From: Sphagnum compactum | Lineage: Eukaryota > Bryophyta > Sphagnopsida > Sphagnales | Direction of reading: 5' to 3' | Assembly: GCA_965153455.1 (NCBI GenBank) | Contig: OZ234496.1 | Coordinates: forward strand, 3,348,001 to 3,412,000 | Length of the DNA: 64,000 bases | Shown here: positions 34,218 to 46,771 of the stretch, piece after piece | Layout of the letters: every line of letters starts with the position of its first letter | Position numbering within the stretch: position 1 is the first letter of the stretch | Program-made: the position numbers and the translations under genes | Notes under the pieces: generated by a model | Told to the model about the DNA's origin: nothing | Database searches by the model: none | Seen by the model: only the letters and a program-made list of their open reading frames with translations

Positions 34218-37200
34218 GCTTCCAAAACCATAGCCCTACCTCCTTGAAGAAAGGGGTGACTGAGTGCACATTTCAGCTCTTGTCCAGGATCCTCCTTATA
34301 TTCTAGAGCAGGTCATACATATGCTATGTGCCTTGTGTATATTACACCATCTCAGTGCTGAAGCTTTTCTGTTACGCAAACGTCCTTTATTATGCTGGGG
34401 CAGTTGAGAGTTCAGATGATAAATGATGGGTCATTGCCATGCATGCCCATGTCCAGGATTTCAAAAATATCAACAATTTTCTTGAAGAATTTGTTTCCAA
34501 GACAGCAGAGAGAATGAGATTGTATTTGGTGAAGCACCACATAAGGTCTGAAATCTTTTCATTATAATGAGGCTTTGCACTAAAGACTTCGACGTACTCT
34601 CTGTTTCCAACAGCACAGGATGAGGGTGACCAATTTAGGGTTTCTTCCTCAGTCGTGTGGGTAGAAGTTATTGCTCCATGACAGAAAGTGGAAGCAAAAT
34701 TTGCTGCAAATTTGTTTCAAGGGGGTGAATAAATTTGATTAGTGAAGTTCTTAAAAGCCCAGTAACCTTACTTGGATTTTGGGTACGTTCTCTTGTAATG
34801 GATTGGAGGAAGTAAGCTTCAGAATCAAAGTTGTTTTGCACAAAATTGCCTGTGATGCTTGCATTTTGTTGTGATGCTTGACATTCTGTAATGTGTTTTG
34901 AGTTTTATGAGAGACTAGAGGTTATACACGGTTCCAGTTTGTTAGACCTTTGCTACCCAAATTCAAGGAGGCTGATTTTGACTTGTTAATGCCAGTCTAA
35001 AGCTCTGAATAATACCTCACCTCACATAACATATTTCTAGATGCAAATTCATCACAGTGGTTCTTTGATGGTGCATTCCATTTGTATGTGAGATGGTGTT
35101 TCTATATGTGGAGGTGCTTTTATTTTTCCTTGTATCTCCATTTGCAGCAGCACCACTTTCCCATTTTCTGTATGCTACAAGTGTCCCAGATTGTGGATTC
35201 TTGCAATGGATGAGTTTCCTGCAGGCAAGTTAACAATGTTGTGTGATGCCAATGTGCATGGAGTTAGCACATATGCCAACAGATCCTACCTGAAGGTTGC
35301 AGGTGCTGCTGATTCTGTTGTGTAGACAGCACTGAAGCACAGCAAGCAAGGTTGCTGCACACATGCAAGAGTGTCTCTGGGGTGCTCAAGTGGTTGCAAC
35401 AGGAGCATCTGGCTATAGTCAACTGTGAAACAAAATGAGAACAAGTCCCTTCACTTGCGGATTTTTCTGAAGTGGAAATTTTGTGTAGAGCAATGTGACG
35501 GTTCTAGAATTAGAGCAATGTCATCTGATTTACCATTGCCCTTGTATTATATGGAGGCAATGAAGGACATGGACTCAGAAATTGTAACCGGTACAGATTC
35601 CTTTCAATGTTGCAGGTACAAAGCATGAGCTTGCAGGTGAGGGGCAGGTTTGAGAGAAATGGCACTCTCTTTGTTAAATATTGACTTTTTTTTGTTGCCA
35701 TCTCTGAACCACAAAGAGTTTTCTGTCAAGGAAGTACATAATAAGCTTTGCATCTCTGATCCACAAAATGATCCAGGTAATGTCTATTGTCTTATTGATG
35801 CTGGTACAGGGGTCACTTTTGAGTTGTGCTCTGGTGCAAGGGAGTTCCCCTTCTTGTTGGGTTTTTATTTTGTTCGGTTTTGTTGTTGTGGGAGGTCTCA
35901 GTTTCGGTTCTGAATGGACTTAATTTTGCTGTTCTGTTTTCTGTTTTGGCCTCAGTTGGCAGAGCTTTAGCAATGCATTAACATGACGTTATTTTTCAGT
36001 AAAACCAAAACCAAAACTTCTCAAGACAATTGTGCTTGTTAATGGAACAACTGGTGAGTGAAAAAACCAAGGAGCACCCAATAACCCAAGTTGGAGTTCA
36101 TTTTGGAACGGTAAAACATGATTTTGTCTCTTTCTGATAACAATGATTGGGATGGCAGAAGGAATCATGGAGAAAATGATAGCATTGTTCACATAACTTA
36201 TGGTAGAATTTTCAAATGTCTTAGTTTGTGCTAACTGGACTGGCTGGAGCTTTTAAGTCGGGGACGATGGGGGAGAAGATTGAATGATCGTTGGGAAGCA
36301 AAGGAGAGATCAAAGGAGGAAATTAGAGGAAATTTACATGGGTAAGTATTGTTGCTCAACCATCTTAAATTTCAATTATGTTTGTTTCAGTGTTAAACTG
36401 GACTGCCTGCTTCTTTTGTGATAGATATTGCCTCTGCTCTGTAGTAGTAGGGACACAAAAATTCAGCTGTGTTTAGTACTCTGATGAGAGCTGGAAAGTC
36501 TTCAAAGCCTTGCACAGGATTGATGGGGAAGGAAGGTCTGGGAATACAGAAAATTAAGTATGTTTTTCAGACTTTTTTCATCAATTATTTCTTTCCTTTT
36601 AACAATAGGTACAAAACAAACTGCTGCTGCTGCGTGTTTTGTAAAGTTTGGTGTGGGGTCTTGGTGGCCTCCATAAAATGTATACTCAGAGAGCTTCAGA
36701 AGTCACTTGCACAGCTAGGGGAAGGGAGGGAGCTCTACCATAGCTACATGGATGGTGAGCTAGGTTGCCTATTCTTCTGCCCCAAAGGAGGATCATTGTT
36801 GCATTCTCAACTTTGATGATTGTGTTGGGTTGGTTGGTCTGCACTGATGATATAATAATGTGGCAGCCCAAATCATGTCCAGATTTTTTTCAAACTTGTG
36901 GGTTGTGGAGCTAACACACTAATCCAAACATATGTAGGTTTTTTAATTTGTTGATCGTGGAGCTACTCATACTGAGCTCTTTTAAAACTCAATTGGTTCT
37001 GGAGCTACACTTACTGATCAGAACTTTTACCAGACAACAAAACCAAGCTTTTCCCTTGCTGCTGAAGATTGTCGATGTTTCAGGATTTCCTTTTGAGGCA
37101 AGCATTCGGATGGATGCGCATATTTTCTCTCTTTTCTCTCATTTTTGAGTGGGAAAAAAAAGAGAAAAAAAGACAAGACAAGATTTTTTGGGGGACAAAA

Positions 37201-38937
37201 TTGCCTTTCTCTTTTCAACTGTAACAAGCATTAAAAAAGAAGTTAAATTTTTTTTGGAGTTGTCTCTCCGTATGTAAGTAATCAGTGGGGAAGGGTCAAG
37301 AAAAGGGAATAGACCAAGTCAAGTTTTTTGAGAAAAGAGCCCATTGTTATAATTGAGTTGCAAATGCATCGAGTAAAGAAAACAAGTATTTTCCCTCAAA
37401 CCAAACCCAAATGTCCAACCCAAATTTAGATTTTCTTACTTTTGTTGAATCCTTGAAGGTTAGGCCAATATTGTTATCCCTATACATTAAAACCTTTGTC
37501 AATTGGCATGTGTATGCATTATTGGATATTTGTGATTCATAGTTTAGTATATAGTGAAATGTTAACATTTCCATGGCTGATTGAGTGAGAAATTTGTGTT
37601 TGAAAATATGCATATTGTTCTTGCACTCTCCATCTGAGCATAATATCATTTAAAAATATGAAGTCAAAATGTTGAGAAATCTTGGAATGAAATAAGATTG
37701 AATCTCATAAATTAGAGTTGAATATTACGATTCAATTAAAGCTAATATTATTCAAACATTTCACCTAACAATCCCACTATAGTTGGGTTGCATATTTTAC
37801 ACAACAATATCATTCAAACATTCACCTAAGGCCCTTGTAGAAAATGAACCCACAACCATAAAAAAAACGCTTGGAGAAATTTCCTAAGTGTACTTGGATG
37901 GCACCTGAATATATCCCTCCTAGAAAATATAAGGGATCTTATGCCTACTCTTTAAGAGTGGGACTTATCTTATGCCTATCATGACACTATCCTACCACCT
38001 CATCGAAGGCTCCTTATTTTGAGAATGCCCCCAGACTAAGGCTTTACTTTACGCTTGCAAGGTTTCTATGTGTCCCAACTGCTTATGATATAGGGATTGA
38101 TGCTTTTCATTCCGAACATAAACATTTGACACAAAAACATTGCATTGCAAGTGCAAATATGATTTAAATAATTGTGAAAAACAAGTGAAAGTATGGCATT
38201 ATTCTTTGGATTTATTTAGAGTCTATGGTTTTAAAAAGTTCACATAATTCTTGACATCATGTATGTATGTTTATGTTGTTTGCTAAAATAACTATCTCAC
38301 TCCTCTTCCTTAGGCTCTTAAATATAATTATTTTGATCTCTTTCTCACATACCCTTTGAAATCTTCCCTTTCAAAATGAAGCTTTAAATTAAAGTTTGAA
38401 ATTTTGTTTGATTATTAGAATACACTCCATAGATTTTTGAAATTGATTATAAACCTCCACTTTTTTTACCATTGTTCTCACTCTTTTTCATACCAGTGCA
38501 ATATAGCCTTTGACATTAAAAAGTGATCATAAATAAATATTAAGTTGATCATAAAAAATAAAGTGATCATAAAAGTGAAAATTTAAACATTAATTAATTT
38601 AACCTTTACTTTTAAATGCTTTTGATTTTTTTGAAAATTGATTAAAAATTAAATTACATTTCTCATCTATTTGAACATTCCAAATAATCATGTTTTCACC
38701 TTTATACAAGTATTTATCATTAAAACGATCCTAACTATTTCATTACATTTTTTGACATTGTAGGTGTTGAAGAATAATAATTTATCTATTTTATTCTTTT
38801 TTTTTACGATGTATAATTTATTGGTACTAGAACCTAGTGGCTGGGGGAAAAAAATTCCAGATTAATCCAATGCAATTCAAAAATTCTATGATTGTACTTC
38901 CTTTAAAATATCAAATCATATATATTAATTCAGTAAG
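34218..38937. other. 3' flank of the J-protein gene, then AT-rich spacer
   Basis: 34218-37300 has gene-flank-like composition and may hold a long 3' UTR or a non-coding transcript. No conserved frame is seen. 37300-38937 is AT-rich with nothing identified. Confidence 0.45.
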
Positions 38938-39225
38938 TCTGTTTGTGATGAAGGTTTTGGGGGGGGTGGGGGAGGGAGAGGCCGGTGAAGCAGAGGGTGA
39001 CAGGGCTTGGTAACGGGGCGGGGGGGGGGCCAGCATGGGGCGGGAAGTTAATTATATATAACAGGGGAACGGGGGAGGGGGGGATCAACGGGTTAAAGAA
39101 TCGGAGTGAAAAATGCGAAGGACGGGGAGGGGGGGGTCGACGGGGTAAAGAACCGGAGTGGGCAATGGGAAGGACCGGGCGGGGGTGAAGCTCGACGGAT
39201 GCATTATGCACCGGGTTCACACTAG
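38938..39225 (+). mobile_element. non-autonomous Helitron candidate with G-run body
   Basis: The 3' end reads gcattatgca, an 11-nt spacer, then CTAG (39222-39225) followed by T. This fits the Helitron layout of a short hairpin (TGCA-TTA-TGCA) about 11 nt before CTRR, with insertion between A and T. The last 26 bases match the 41692-41717 segment at 22 positions. The body is unusually G-rich for its AT-rich surroundings, with several runs of 7-10 G and a diverged ~53-bp tandem repeat (39084 and 39137). The 5' boundary is a guess at a TC dinucleotide. Confidence 0.42.
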
Positions 39226-39226
39226 T

Positions 39227-41619
39227 TATTATGATTCCACTTGTATTAGCTCTCGCTTTTATTATTTGTATCTATAATATATGTATTGTAAAAACAGAAT
39301 AAATTAGATAAATTACTATTTTAAAATGCCTAAAATGGCAGAGAATGTGATGTAATATTTAGAATCATTTTAGATGAGAAATATTTGTATAAAGGTGAAA
39401 ATGTTTTTATTATTAGTGTACAAAAAAGAAATAACTGAAATATGTGAATTAATCTTTAATCATTTAATTTTTTTCAAAATTATTTAAAAATAAAAATATA
39501 TAAATTCTAGTGACAATGATTCATTACAGTTGGTTTAGGTGTAATAGCTTTAGGTTCCATAAGCCATCCTTTTGGATGATAGTTCCAAATTGAAACCTCT
39601 TTAACCAATTCCCTAGTAAAAAGGAATGGAAAAGTGTTTTAAAAAAACTTGTACTTTTTAGAAAGTTCTTTGTTTCAATATATTTTTCATCAATTGGCAT
39701 CTTGTTTTTCCTTCAATTGAATTTGAGTTCAATTGGATTGATCAAAATCCAATTTAGTTTTAGTTTGAGTTTAATTCACTTGAATCTAAGTCCAATTTTT
39801 GTTCGAATTTGAATTAAATTAAAAAATTTCAATTCAATTCAATTTGAGTTAAATTACATTTTTTGAGTTCATATTGATTGAAGCTAACTCTCTTGGCCTT
39901 GGCACATGCACATCTAAGCCCCCTTTGTTGCCCCCCATCTTCAAGGATGCTTTGCCATCTTCTCTATATTGTAGTACCTTTACCATTTTGGCATAAATTA
40001 AATTTTTGTTGTTTTGTTGAATTTTTTAAAAAATATTTATTATTGGTGCAAAACTTCTAATAAAATCAAAATTTCAACTGAGGTTTTAAATCACAAACCT
40101 TATGTGACAATGACTTAAAACTAAGGCATTTTAGACACACTAGATTGTTCCATAACATTGACAAAGTCCTATTTATTATTATTTTGTATAACCATTACCT
40201 ATCAAAAATTTCAGAATAAAAAAACAAGTGTCGAAGTTAAAATTTCAAAAAGCTTATAACCTTGGCAGCTTTGTCTTGTAGCCTGGCTTGTTCTTATCAG
40301 CAATGAGCATCCTAAAAGCATTTTTGGTCAGTAGCCAAAAAAAGCAACTAAATAGGTAAGTAGCAACCTGGACATTGTATATGGTATTTTGTACCTTTGA
40401 GCCTTGACTTGGTACAAGCTCAAGGCTGGCTCCAGGTAAACTAAACCCTAACCCATGGTTAGACTTGGCAATATCAAAAGTTTGAAAAAGCCATTCTTTC
40501 CATTTGTTGCCCCCCCCCCCCAAAAAACAAAAAGTCTTAAAGAGTAATTTAACTCCCCAAAGTAAAATTTGGGTATTGGTGACCAAACCCTAAACCCCTA
40601 AACCCAAACTTTTCTTAAAATTTAAGTGCAGGAGTTCTTGAGTTTAGGTGAGTTGCTAACTCAGTCAAGCCCCCATTATTTCCACTCTCATTTATTTTTA
40701 ATTAATTAATCAATTACATTATTATTATTATTATTACTACTACTACTACTATTTTATTTTATTTTGGTGTCTTGAATTTTGGGGTAGGTGGTAGGTCGCA
40801 GTCAACCCCTATTCTTTTTTTTTTCCCCCAAAAAATATGTCATCAAGTTTCTAGAGAGCATTTCTGAAATTTATTTATTTATTTCTGAAATTAAACTTGA
40901 GCAAGATGCAATTTCATGTTGGGGGACAAAGCAATTAATGATTTTGAGATAAAATATAAAACTTTTTTTTCAGCTACTACTGTTACCTGTAGTAGTACCC
41001 TTGGCAGCTTTAGACACTAATTATATTATTGGAAGAAATGTTGAAATTTTCACCAATAAATAAATAAATCAATCAAAGAACAAAAAAATTCATGAAAGAA
41101 AATAAAAGAAAATATTTTGAAATATTCAGGAATATTTTCTATTTCTGGACATGGAATCATCAAAATTATACTAATTATGCCACAGACATGTATTTTTAAT
41201 TAACTGCCCCTGTACTAAAGAATGATGAGGTTTTATGGTTTTGTTATTATTCTTCATGCACTAAAGAGCATTGAGAGGTGGGTTCCAAAAAGGTTCCAAC
41301 GACAACAAGAAATTGTTGTTGATCCTAAATTTTGTATTTTGACTAGTGAAATGAAATGAAATGCCTTTCCTTTCTCTTCGCAATGAATTCTTTCATTTGT
41401 GCCAAATAAATAAAAATAAAAAATAAAGAAGAAATGAAATGGTCCATAAATCCTTCGGCGGCCAAGGGCTTTCTCGCACATAAAGACCATCACAGCAGTG
41501 TGGCAGTGACAAGATGAGAAGCGGGCTACGAGTTTGTAACTTCACGAAACTTGCAAAGCCCGTGCAAGCCCGTGCAAGAAATGGATGAGGCTTTTCATCA
41601 TGTAACAGGACTTCCCAAT
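39227..41619. other. AT-rich spacer
   Basis: No gene is supportable. It contains telomere-like ctaaaccctaa motifs (about 40440 and 40561-40600) and an (ATT)n(ACT)n microsatellite at about 40719-40751. Confidence 0.5.
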
Positions 41620-41716
41620 TCTATATAGTAAAGGACGTCGTGATCGTGAAGCTTCGGGATGAAATGAAGCTTTCCATCCAGACACACCTGTGCATTAGGC
41701 ACGGGGTTCAAACTAG
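41620..41716 (+). mobile_element. Helitron-like terminus, possibly a very short non-autonomous copy
   Basis: The 3' end has the hairpin GTGC-ATTAG-GCAC (about 41690-41702), 10 nt, then CTAG (41713-41716) followed by T. It shares its last 26 bases almost exactly with the copy at 39201-39226. tctatatagtaaag at 41620 resembles a Helitron 5' end (TC start), which would give an element of about 97 bp. The preceding base is T rather than the usual A, so the true 5' end may lie elsewhere. Confidence 0.4.
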
Positions 41717-42339
41717 TACACTATAAACAAGGGGTGTGTCGCACTGTGACCTTGTCATTTACATTAAAAAGTATCTTAAGGCAAAAAAAGAATTATGGAA
41801 ACTCAAATATTTCATCATGCAAAATTGTAATCTTCAAAAAATCCTCTCAAAGAAACCAAAATCCTTCAAGATATTATAACTTTATAACTAATCTCAAGTT
41901 TGAACACAAGCCAAAATATCATCTTTCAAAAATCCTCATATGAAAATAGACCTATTATTATTACCTAGGATCCAAAATCCCTTAAGCTACTATACTCTAT
42001 GATGAATTTAAACAGAATGTCCTTCTTGCCTTGTAAGCAAGTCCAACAAAAATCTAGGTCCTTTTGTCCTTACATATCATAAATTTCAATTTTGGGGTGA
42101 GGTTTGTCTTGAGAGTGTGAGGACACTCCCCGCTGCATTCCCCAATCGAATACCCAAGTGTGTAGTTTGTGTAGTAGGCGTACCAATGGGTCCGGGACCA
42201 AACCAACTCGCCACTTGCGCAACCCAACAACACCTGGTTCCAAGCCTTCTTCGGTGACATATTTTCTCAATAAGAGGTAAGCCTCACCTTCGTCCCCTCA
42301 CAACACTTTCACGATTCAAGCATATGGGAACAACATCAC

Positions 42340-42775
42340 AAAGAGCCAACCTTGCCCATCAACTTTAAGGCCTGCCCGATCGATCAACCTCCATTCTCAA
42401 AAGGCCAACTCTGCCCAGCAACTTTAAGGCCTGCCCAATCGATCAACCTCCATTCACAAAAGGCCAACTCTGCCCATCAAATTTAAGTCCTGCACGACCG
42501 ATCAACCTCCATTCACCAAAGGCCAACTCTGCCCATCAAATTTAAGGCCTGCCCAATCGATCGACCTCCATTCATGAAAGGCCAACTCTGCCCATCAAAT
42601 TTAAGGCCTGCCCGAATGATCGACCTCCATTCACGAAAGGCCAATTCTGCCCATCAAATTGAAGGCCTGCCTGATTGATCAACCTCCATTCTCAAAAGGT
42701 CAAATCTGCCCATCAAGTTTAAGGCCTGACCGATTGATCGATCAACCAATTGACCTCCATTCCTTTTGACCCAGA
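42340..42775. repeat. minisatellite, exact 59-bp period, seven or more copies
   Basis: The marker tgccca (tgcccatc or a close variant) falls at 42353, 42412, 42471, 42530, 42589, 42648 and 42707, with a constant 59-bp step and no length drift. Units carry aaggcctgcccgatcgatc-like and acctccattc strings. The last unit is partial and expanded. No coding potential is apparent. Confidence 0.95.
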
Positions 42776-43394
42776 AATTCTAGTTCAACAAAATCTTCAC
42801 ATACTCATTAGAAGAAGAAAAATCCTGTATATAAAAATCAAGGATGAAATTCATCCATCAAAAGTACAAGGCAAATGAGAACGCAAATAGACACAGCTCA
42901 AAGAAAAAATAAAAATAAACAATCGACAAAAAAAAGAGAGATAAAAACCCTATGCAAATAGGACCCATGGCAACGAATTGAAATGACAATCAATGATAAC
43001 AAAGAAAACCTAAAGGGTAGTAGTAATAACAGTGCAGCCAAGAGCTTGAGTACCTCTGCTGAACTGCTGTGGACTTGTTCAGATTGTGTGTTTTTAGAAA
43101 AACTAGGAATGATTTGTGGCATCATGTATGATGCCCAGGTTCTATCTATTGCTGACATTTTCTGCAAGTTTGAATAAATTAAAAGAAAGTAAGATACATG
43201 ATGAAGGGAGGAATTTTTTTTTTTAAATTAAAAAAAAATGTCAATCTCAATGTGGTTCTTAAATTGATGGTTCTTTTGGGCAAAATTGACAAAGTATCAC
43301 ATGTCAGACAGATAGGTAGCATCTTTTGTGTGACCTGTGACAACTTAGGGTTTTGTCTCATGCTTTCGTTGTGGCAGGTAATCAAATTAAGTTC
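42776..43394. other. spacer
   Basis: No gene is supportable. Frames at 42898-43407 lack a recognisable signature. Confidence 0.4.
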
Positions 43395-43560
43395 TTTTTG
43401 GATGTAAAATTTAGGTCACAGAGATGCTTTTGGATGTAATATACTTTTTGAATATAAGTTTCAGGTCACAAAGATGGTTTTGGATGAAATATACCTTTTT
43501 GGATGTGGATTTCAGGTCACAAAGATGGGTTTTGGATGTAATACACCTTTTTGGATGTTT
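43395..43560. repeat. tandem repeat, ~50-bp unit, about three copies
   Basis: aggtcaca recurs at 43413, 43463 and 43514, each followed by a(a/g)agatg and ttttggatg, and each unit contains a tactttt- or taccttttt-like string. Confidence 0.85.
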
Positions 43561-46030
43561 GTTGAATCCTATTCTTAAAATATTAAAATATTTTAATTAA
43601 GTTTTCATTCTAAATTCTCTTTTTATTTTTATTAATTAAAGTATTATATAACCCTCCTAAAAATCAAAGAACTGGTTTCACATATCTAACTACTATGATC
43701 TCCGAAAGAAAGAACCATTTGAAAACTTTGCAGACCTTTTCAGTGAGGGAGGTGACCTTTTCTAGACTGAAGTGGATTCAAAATTTTAGCAAAATAATAA
43801 TAATAATAATAATAATAAGAAAGGAGACACTTTAGTTTGCCATCTAAACATGATTGAATAGCTTTTTCACCTCTTCAAAAGGCCACTTAAGTTATTTCCC
43901 AATGCAAAATTGGAGCCTTAATGTCCTTTTAGGGGGTTCCTATCAATGATTCTTTTGGTGCCAAATTTTAGGGTTTGTTTCAAAACTTGGAAAACCGAAT
44001 GAGCACTTTTGAGTGGGTGACACACATGGTAAGAATTAGGCATCAATGACCCATTCTTTAGGACATTGAAGTAGGCCATGAAATTGTCCATTCCACGGTT
44101 TCACCCCAAGCCTTATACGCTAAACCCCCCAATTTGCTCTCAAGTGAACAAGTGTCCAATTGATTCTATTGGATAGGTAGACGGTTTCCCTATAATAAAT
44201 AACATCTAGCATTGTCTAGTGGTGGTTAGTTTTTTATTTTTATAAATTTAAAATTTTTATTTTTATTGTAATGTTCCACACATTGGCAATCATCCACAAG
44301 GATTTTTAGCCATGTTTGGCTATAAACCAGCTATGAAAGTAAAAAACTTATATTAGTTTTTATGTTGTGCCTACCTGCTCAACAATGTGTAGATACATGG
44401 CAAATTTTTAGAAATTTTAATTTATTTTTGGTGATTTCTTTTGGAAAAGAAATTTATTAATATTATTTTGGAAAAGAAAGACCAAATGGGAAAAATTCAC
44501 CACAAAGAAAAATTATGTCAATGGTTTGAATGAGTGTTGGTCTCCATTTCAAGCAATGTTTGGCTTGTTTTTTGTTTTTACAAGACTCGTCGAGTTTGGG
44601 TTTAGAGCATTTTTTTAAGATTGGAAGACCTTCCAATTTTGCTTATAGAACATTTTCAAAAATTAAAACCCACCAGTTTTGGGTCCATGTCCAACTAGTC
44701 TAATCTTTATAAAGGTCAATTCACACTTATGGTTAACATTATTGTTAATTTGTTGTTTTCGAAACTCTATTCATGCTTACTCAACTTTAACAATTGATAG
44801 TCTATGTGTACATATGATGTGGAACCCTAACATTGCGTTTAACAATTTGTGATAATCTACTGATAGCAAAAGAAAAAAATGTTAAAATCTATTAAGAAAT
44901 ATAGATTCCTACTTTTTACAACACTTTTTCGTGATGGTAATGTATCAACTTCAAAACCAATATGTTAAATCTATCTCCATGCTACAACTATATGGCTCGA
45001 AGTGTCATGCCATTGCGAAGGGAAACTCTGTTTTTCCATCGTGGTGGGAAGCTTTGAAGAAAAACGCAAAGCATAAGAAGAATGCAAAAGCTTTGTCATA
45101 GAAGGACACTTTGAAGTAGGAACAACAAAAACAAGATGGTTTCAAATTCAAATGCATATCCACATACAGGCGCAAGTGCGTAAACAAGTGTGAACACAAA
45201 CTCACAGACAAATTTTGCAAGCAAATCATCTATACTAGTTCATGGAAGAGGTTGCAATGGTGGAAAATCAAAAGGGCATAATGCATAATAAGGTGCAATT
45301 TTACGGTAACGACACAAGAACTAGGATCATTGTGAGGTAATGGTCATAGCTTGCAAACACAAAGAATACAGTGTTCAAAAGGAGCTTGTTGATCCTAGAT
45401 CGTTTATGATTCTTGTTGCATAACGCTAGGTCATAATTGTAGAAGGCGACTCAAAGCAAGTTTCCAAAAAACGGTGTCATGTGCAAGACAAATCAAATTC
45501 GTTGAATTCAGATTTTTAAAAAATATCATATTATCACACGGGCACATGTAATCATTTCTCTTTTTGGATTTTTCATTTGAAAATAAGGAATGTTTCCATT
45601 TGCTTCATCAATTCAACAAATAGTACTATGAAACGATTGAGGCCTTCATGGGGGAGAAGACTATCACCATTCCTTTACATACCATGGATTTAAATGTTGA
45701 AGGAGACAAAACCTACAACCCACCAACACAAGAAAGAGATGAGGAAAATGATTACATGCAGTCATGGCATTAAATAATCATGGCACAAGAGTTCCTAGTA
45801 GTCAAGGTGCAAGAGCTCATGGCAGTCAAGAAACAAGAGTAATTGATAGTCATGGAGCAAAAGTTGCTAATGGTCCAAACATAAGGATTGCAAGTAGAGT
45901 TGCTTTAAGTCCAAGTGCAAGGACACCAAGCTATGTGAACTTATTCGACTAAGAAACCGAACCACTCTAGCCATTGGTCATCAATTTTGGATCTCCACTA
46001 ACACCTTCATTTGGAAGCACAAGAGTCATG
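43561..46030. other. AT-rich spacer
   Basis: Contains an (AAT)n run at about 43796-43818. A short frame at 45764-45952 with repeated HG/SHG and Ser-rich words is too short to call. Nothing else is supportable. Confidence 0.45.
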
Positions 46031-46126
46031 TGTCCTCATGTGTATTGAATTTGCAATTTGTCCTCATGTGAATTGAATTTGCAATTTGTCCTCATGTGAA
46101 TTGAATTTGCAATTTGTCCTCATGTG
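46031..46126. repeat. 28-bp tandem repeat with an inverted copy downstream
   Basis: tgtcctcatgtg begins at 46031, 46059, 46087 and 46115, an exact 28-bp step through ttgaatttgcaatt. The reverse complement of one unit recurs with one mismatch at about 46653-46680 (starting cacatgaggacaaatt), making a long inverted pair around 46127-46652. The pair lies beside the decayed transposase, and similar ~30-bp degenerate units fill 46500-46640. Confidence 0.82.
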
Positions 46127-46771
46127 CTTTTGCTCTTGTAATTGAATTACAAGCAAAAATTGCAAGGAGATTGTGGATGTAATGTGCGAAATCAAAGATG
46201 CTTAGCTGGAGATTGAGCAGTGTCATTCAAATGTTCAAGAACATACCTTAAAAAAACATCTTTGCTACCTCAAATCACATTACAAAAAAATCCACAAGGT
46301 AAACCAAAAAATGGTCAGTGTACTTTCCAATATGAGTACTGTTATGTGTCACACATGCCTTTAGTTGTAGATTTTCCTTTAGATGATTCCAGATCAAATG
46401 AGTTGTTAGATGATCAAATGGAGGAAGCAAAAAACATTCAACCCAATGACAACATGCTCTGATTGCATTTTTAGTTAGAAATTGCACTACACATGACAAG
46501 GAAAATTTGCAAATTCAGTTCCAGATTGCATTTTAGATTTTAATTCCAAATTACATTTTAAATTTCAATTCCAAATTGCCAAGGCTAGATCCAACTTGCA
46601 AATTTAGATTTCAGTTCCAAATTGCATTTCAAATTTAGTTCAAACCACAATACACATGAGGACAAATTGTAAATTCAATTCTAGATTGTAAATTCAGAAG
46701 TGCAAAATGAAATTGCAAGTTGAATGTTGGTCTACGAACCTGTGGTCTATGGTTCCTAAGATATTGTTGAA

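Noticed and set aside
34218-36850. Extra gene after the J-protein
   Set aside because: Gene-like base composition, but no frame longer than about 115 residues and no recognisable motif; splice sites could be chosen almost at will.
42340-42775. CRISPR-like array
   Set aside because: Whole 59-bp units are repeated without unique spacers, in a eukaryotic genome; it is a minisatellite.
45764-45952. 62-residue frame near the dead Harbinger transposase as its companion Myb-like ORF
   Set aside because: No Myb/SANT tryptophan pattern is visible.
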